6,601 nt of DNA from Bacteroidales bacterium (GTDB lineage Bacteria; Bacteroidota; Bacteroidia; Bacteroidales; Azobacteroidaceae), in contig JAJBTS010000151.1 in NCBI GenBank assembly GCA_020860885.1, positions 1 through 6,601 on the forward strand, read 5' to 3'. How positions within the stretch are numbered: position 1 is the stretch's first letter; each line of letters opens with the position of its first letter. The notes under the pieces are model-generated. The model was given only the letters and a program-made list of their open reading frames with translations, searched no databases and had not been told where the DNA came from. The position numbers and the translations under genes were made by a program. Below, piece by piece: positions 6,138 to 6,601 of the stretch.

Positions 6138-6601
6138 TTAGAAATTGAAGCCAAAACCTAATTCCAGTCCGAAACGAGCATTGGATGATGTTCCAAATCC
6201 GGATTTGAAATAGATTGCTGGATTGATAAACATATTTTCTACAATATAGTAAGTTGCACCCACTTCTATATCAAGGGAGGTCTTGAAGCTGGTACCTTTG
6301 ATTTTTTGAAAATCCAAAGCAATACCTCCGTATAACATTCGATAGAAATAATAATCTGCACCTACTTGTAAATTGAAATCACTGTATGAATCCTGATCTT
6401 CTACATTTCTCCATTCAAAACCTAATCCTGCTTTAAGAGCAACATTGTTTACTATGAAATAAGATCCTTCTAATCCTATATTCAATTGAACATCGTCACC
6501 ACTAAATTCAAGATCAAAAGCTGATGTTTGTGCTTTTATTCTTTTTACTCCACTTTCGAACTGTGCATTTGCTGTAGCAACACCTAGTACTGCAACCAAC
6601 A
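6138..6601 (-). CDS. Outer-membrane beta-barrel protein, 5' end outside the window
   Basis: The reading frame is open to the right edge, so the start codon and the first part of the signal peptide are missing. The first complete codon at 6599 is TTG and lies inside the hydrophobic core of the signal peptide; it should not be taken as the start. The visible signal peptide ends in ATANA before QF, a good signal peptidase I site. The roughly 140-residue mature part alternates polar and hydrophobic residues in short strands separated by turns, for example LNIGLEGSYFIV, FNLQVGADYYFY and LDIEVGATYYIV. It ends in Phe (GLELGFGFNF), the usual C-terminal signal for barrel insertion by BAM. Size and pattern suggest a small barrel of about eight strands, as in the OmpX/OmpW-like OMP_b-brl group. 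Function is unknown. It shares the hairpin at 6084-6120 with the convergent oxidoreductase. Confidence 0.85.
   Translation of the reverse strand, partial: LVAVLGVATANAQFESGVKRIKAQTSAFDLEFSGDDVQLNIGLEGSYFIVNNVALKAGLGFEWRNVEDQDSYSDFNLQVGADYYFYRMLYGGIALDFQKIKGTSFKTSLDIEVGATYYIVENMFINPAIYFKSGFGTSSNARFGLELGFGFNF

Overview
The window looks like a piece of chromosome from an AT-rich Bacteroidota, most likely a member of Bacteroidales. Three things point there. Two start regions carry -7 boxes of the TAnnTTTG type used by the Bacteroidota primary sigma factor. The M49 peptidase has the HECLGH zinc motif known from Bacteroides DPP III. PurA has a Bacteroidota-style MKSD in place of TKLD. No species can be named from the sequence alone.

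Layout. On the minus strand, read right to left, a lipoprotein-type dipeptidyl peptidase III (4718-2682) is followed by an AlkD-fold HEAT-repeat protein (2682-2026). Their stop and start codons overlap as TAATG, so they are very likely translationally coupled. After a gap of about 180 bases come a Fur/PerR-family metalloregulator (1842-1360) and purA (1350-76), nine bases apart. These two probably form an operon read from a promoter with its -7 box at 1866-1873. That promoter has a perfect 6-1-6 inverted repeat in its spacer, a good candidate for an autoregulatory operator. On the plus strand, divergent from the peptidase, is a DAO-family FAD oxidoreductase (4859-6064). It converges on a partial outer-membrane beta-barrel gene on the minus strand (6138 to beyond the right edge). 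A 17-bp perfect hairpin at 6084-6120 separates the two and probably terminates both.

The set is mostly housekeeping: purine synthesis, metal or peroxide sensing, peptide degradation in the cell envelope, a flavin oxidase of unknown substrate and an envelope protein. I saw no mobile element, CRISPR array, tRNA, rRNA or recognisable riboswitch. Bases 1-75, left of purA, hold no gene I can support. I did not find an undescribed multi-gene system. The points most worth a second look are the lost catalytic positions in the AlkD-like protein and its coupling to the peptidase, the mixed Fur/PerR signature of the regulator, and the palindrome in that regulator's promoter.
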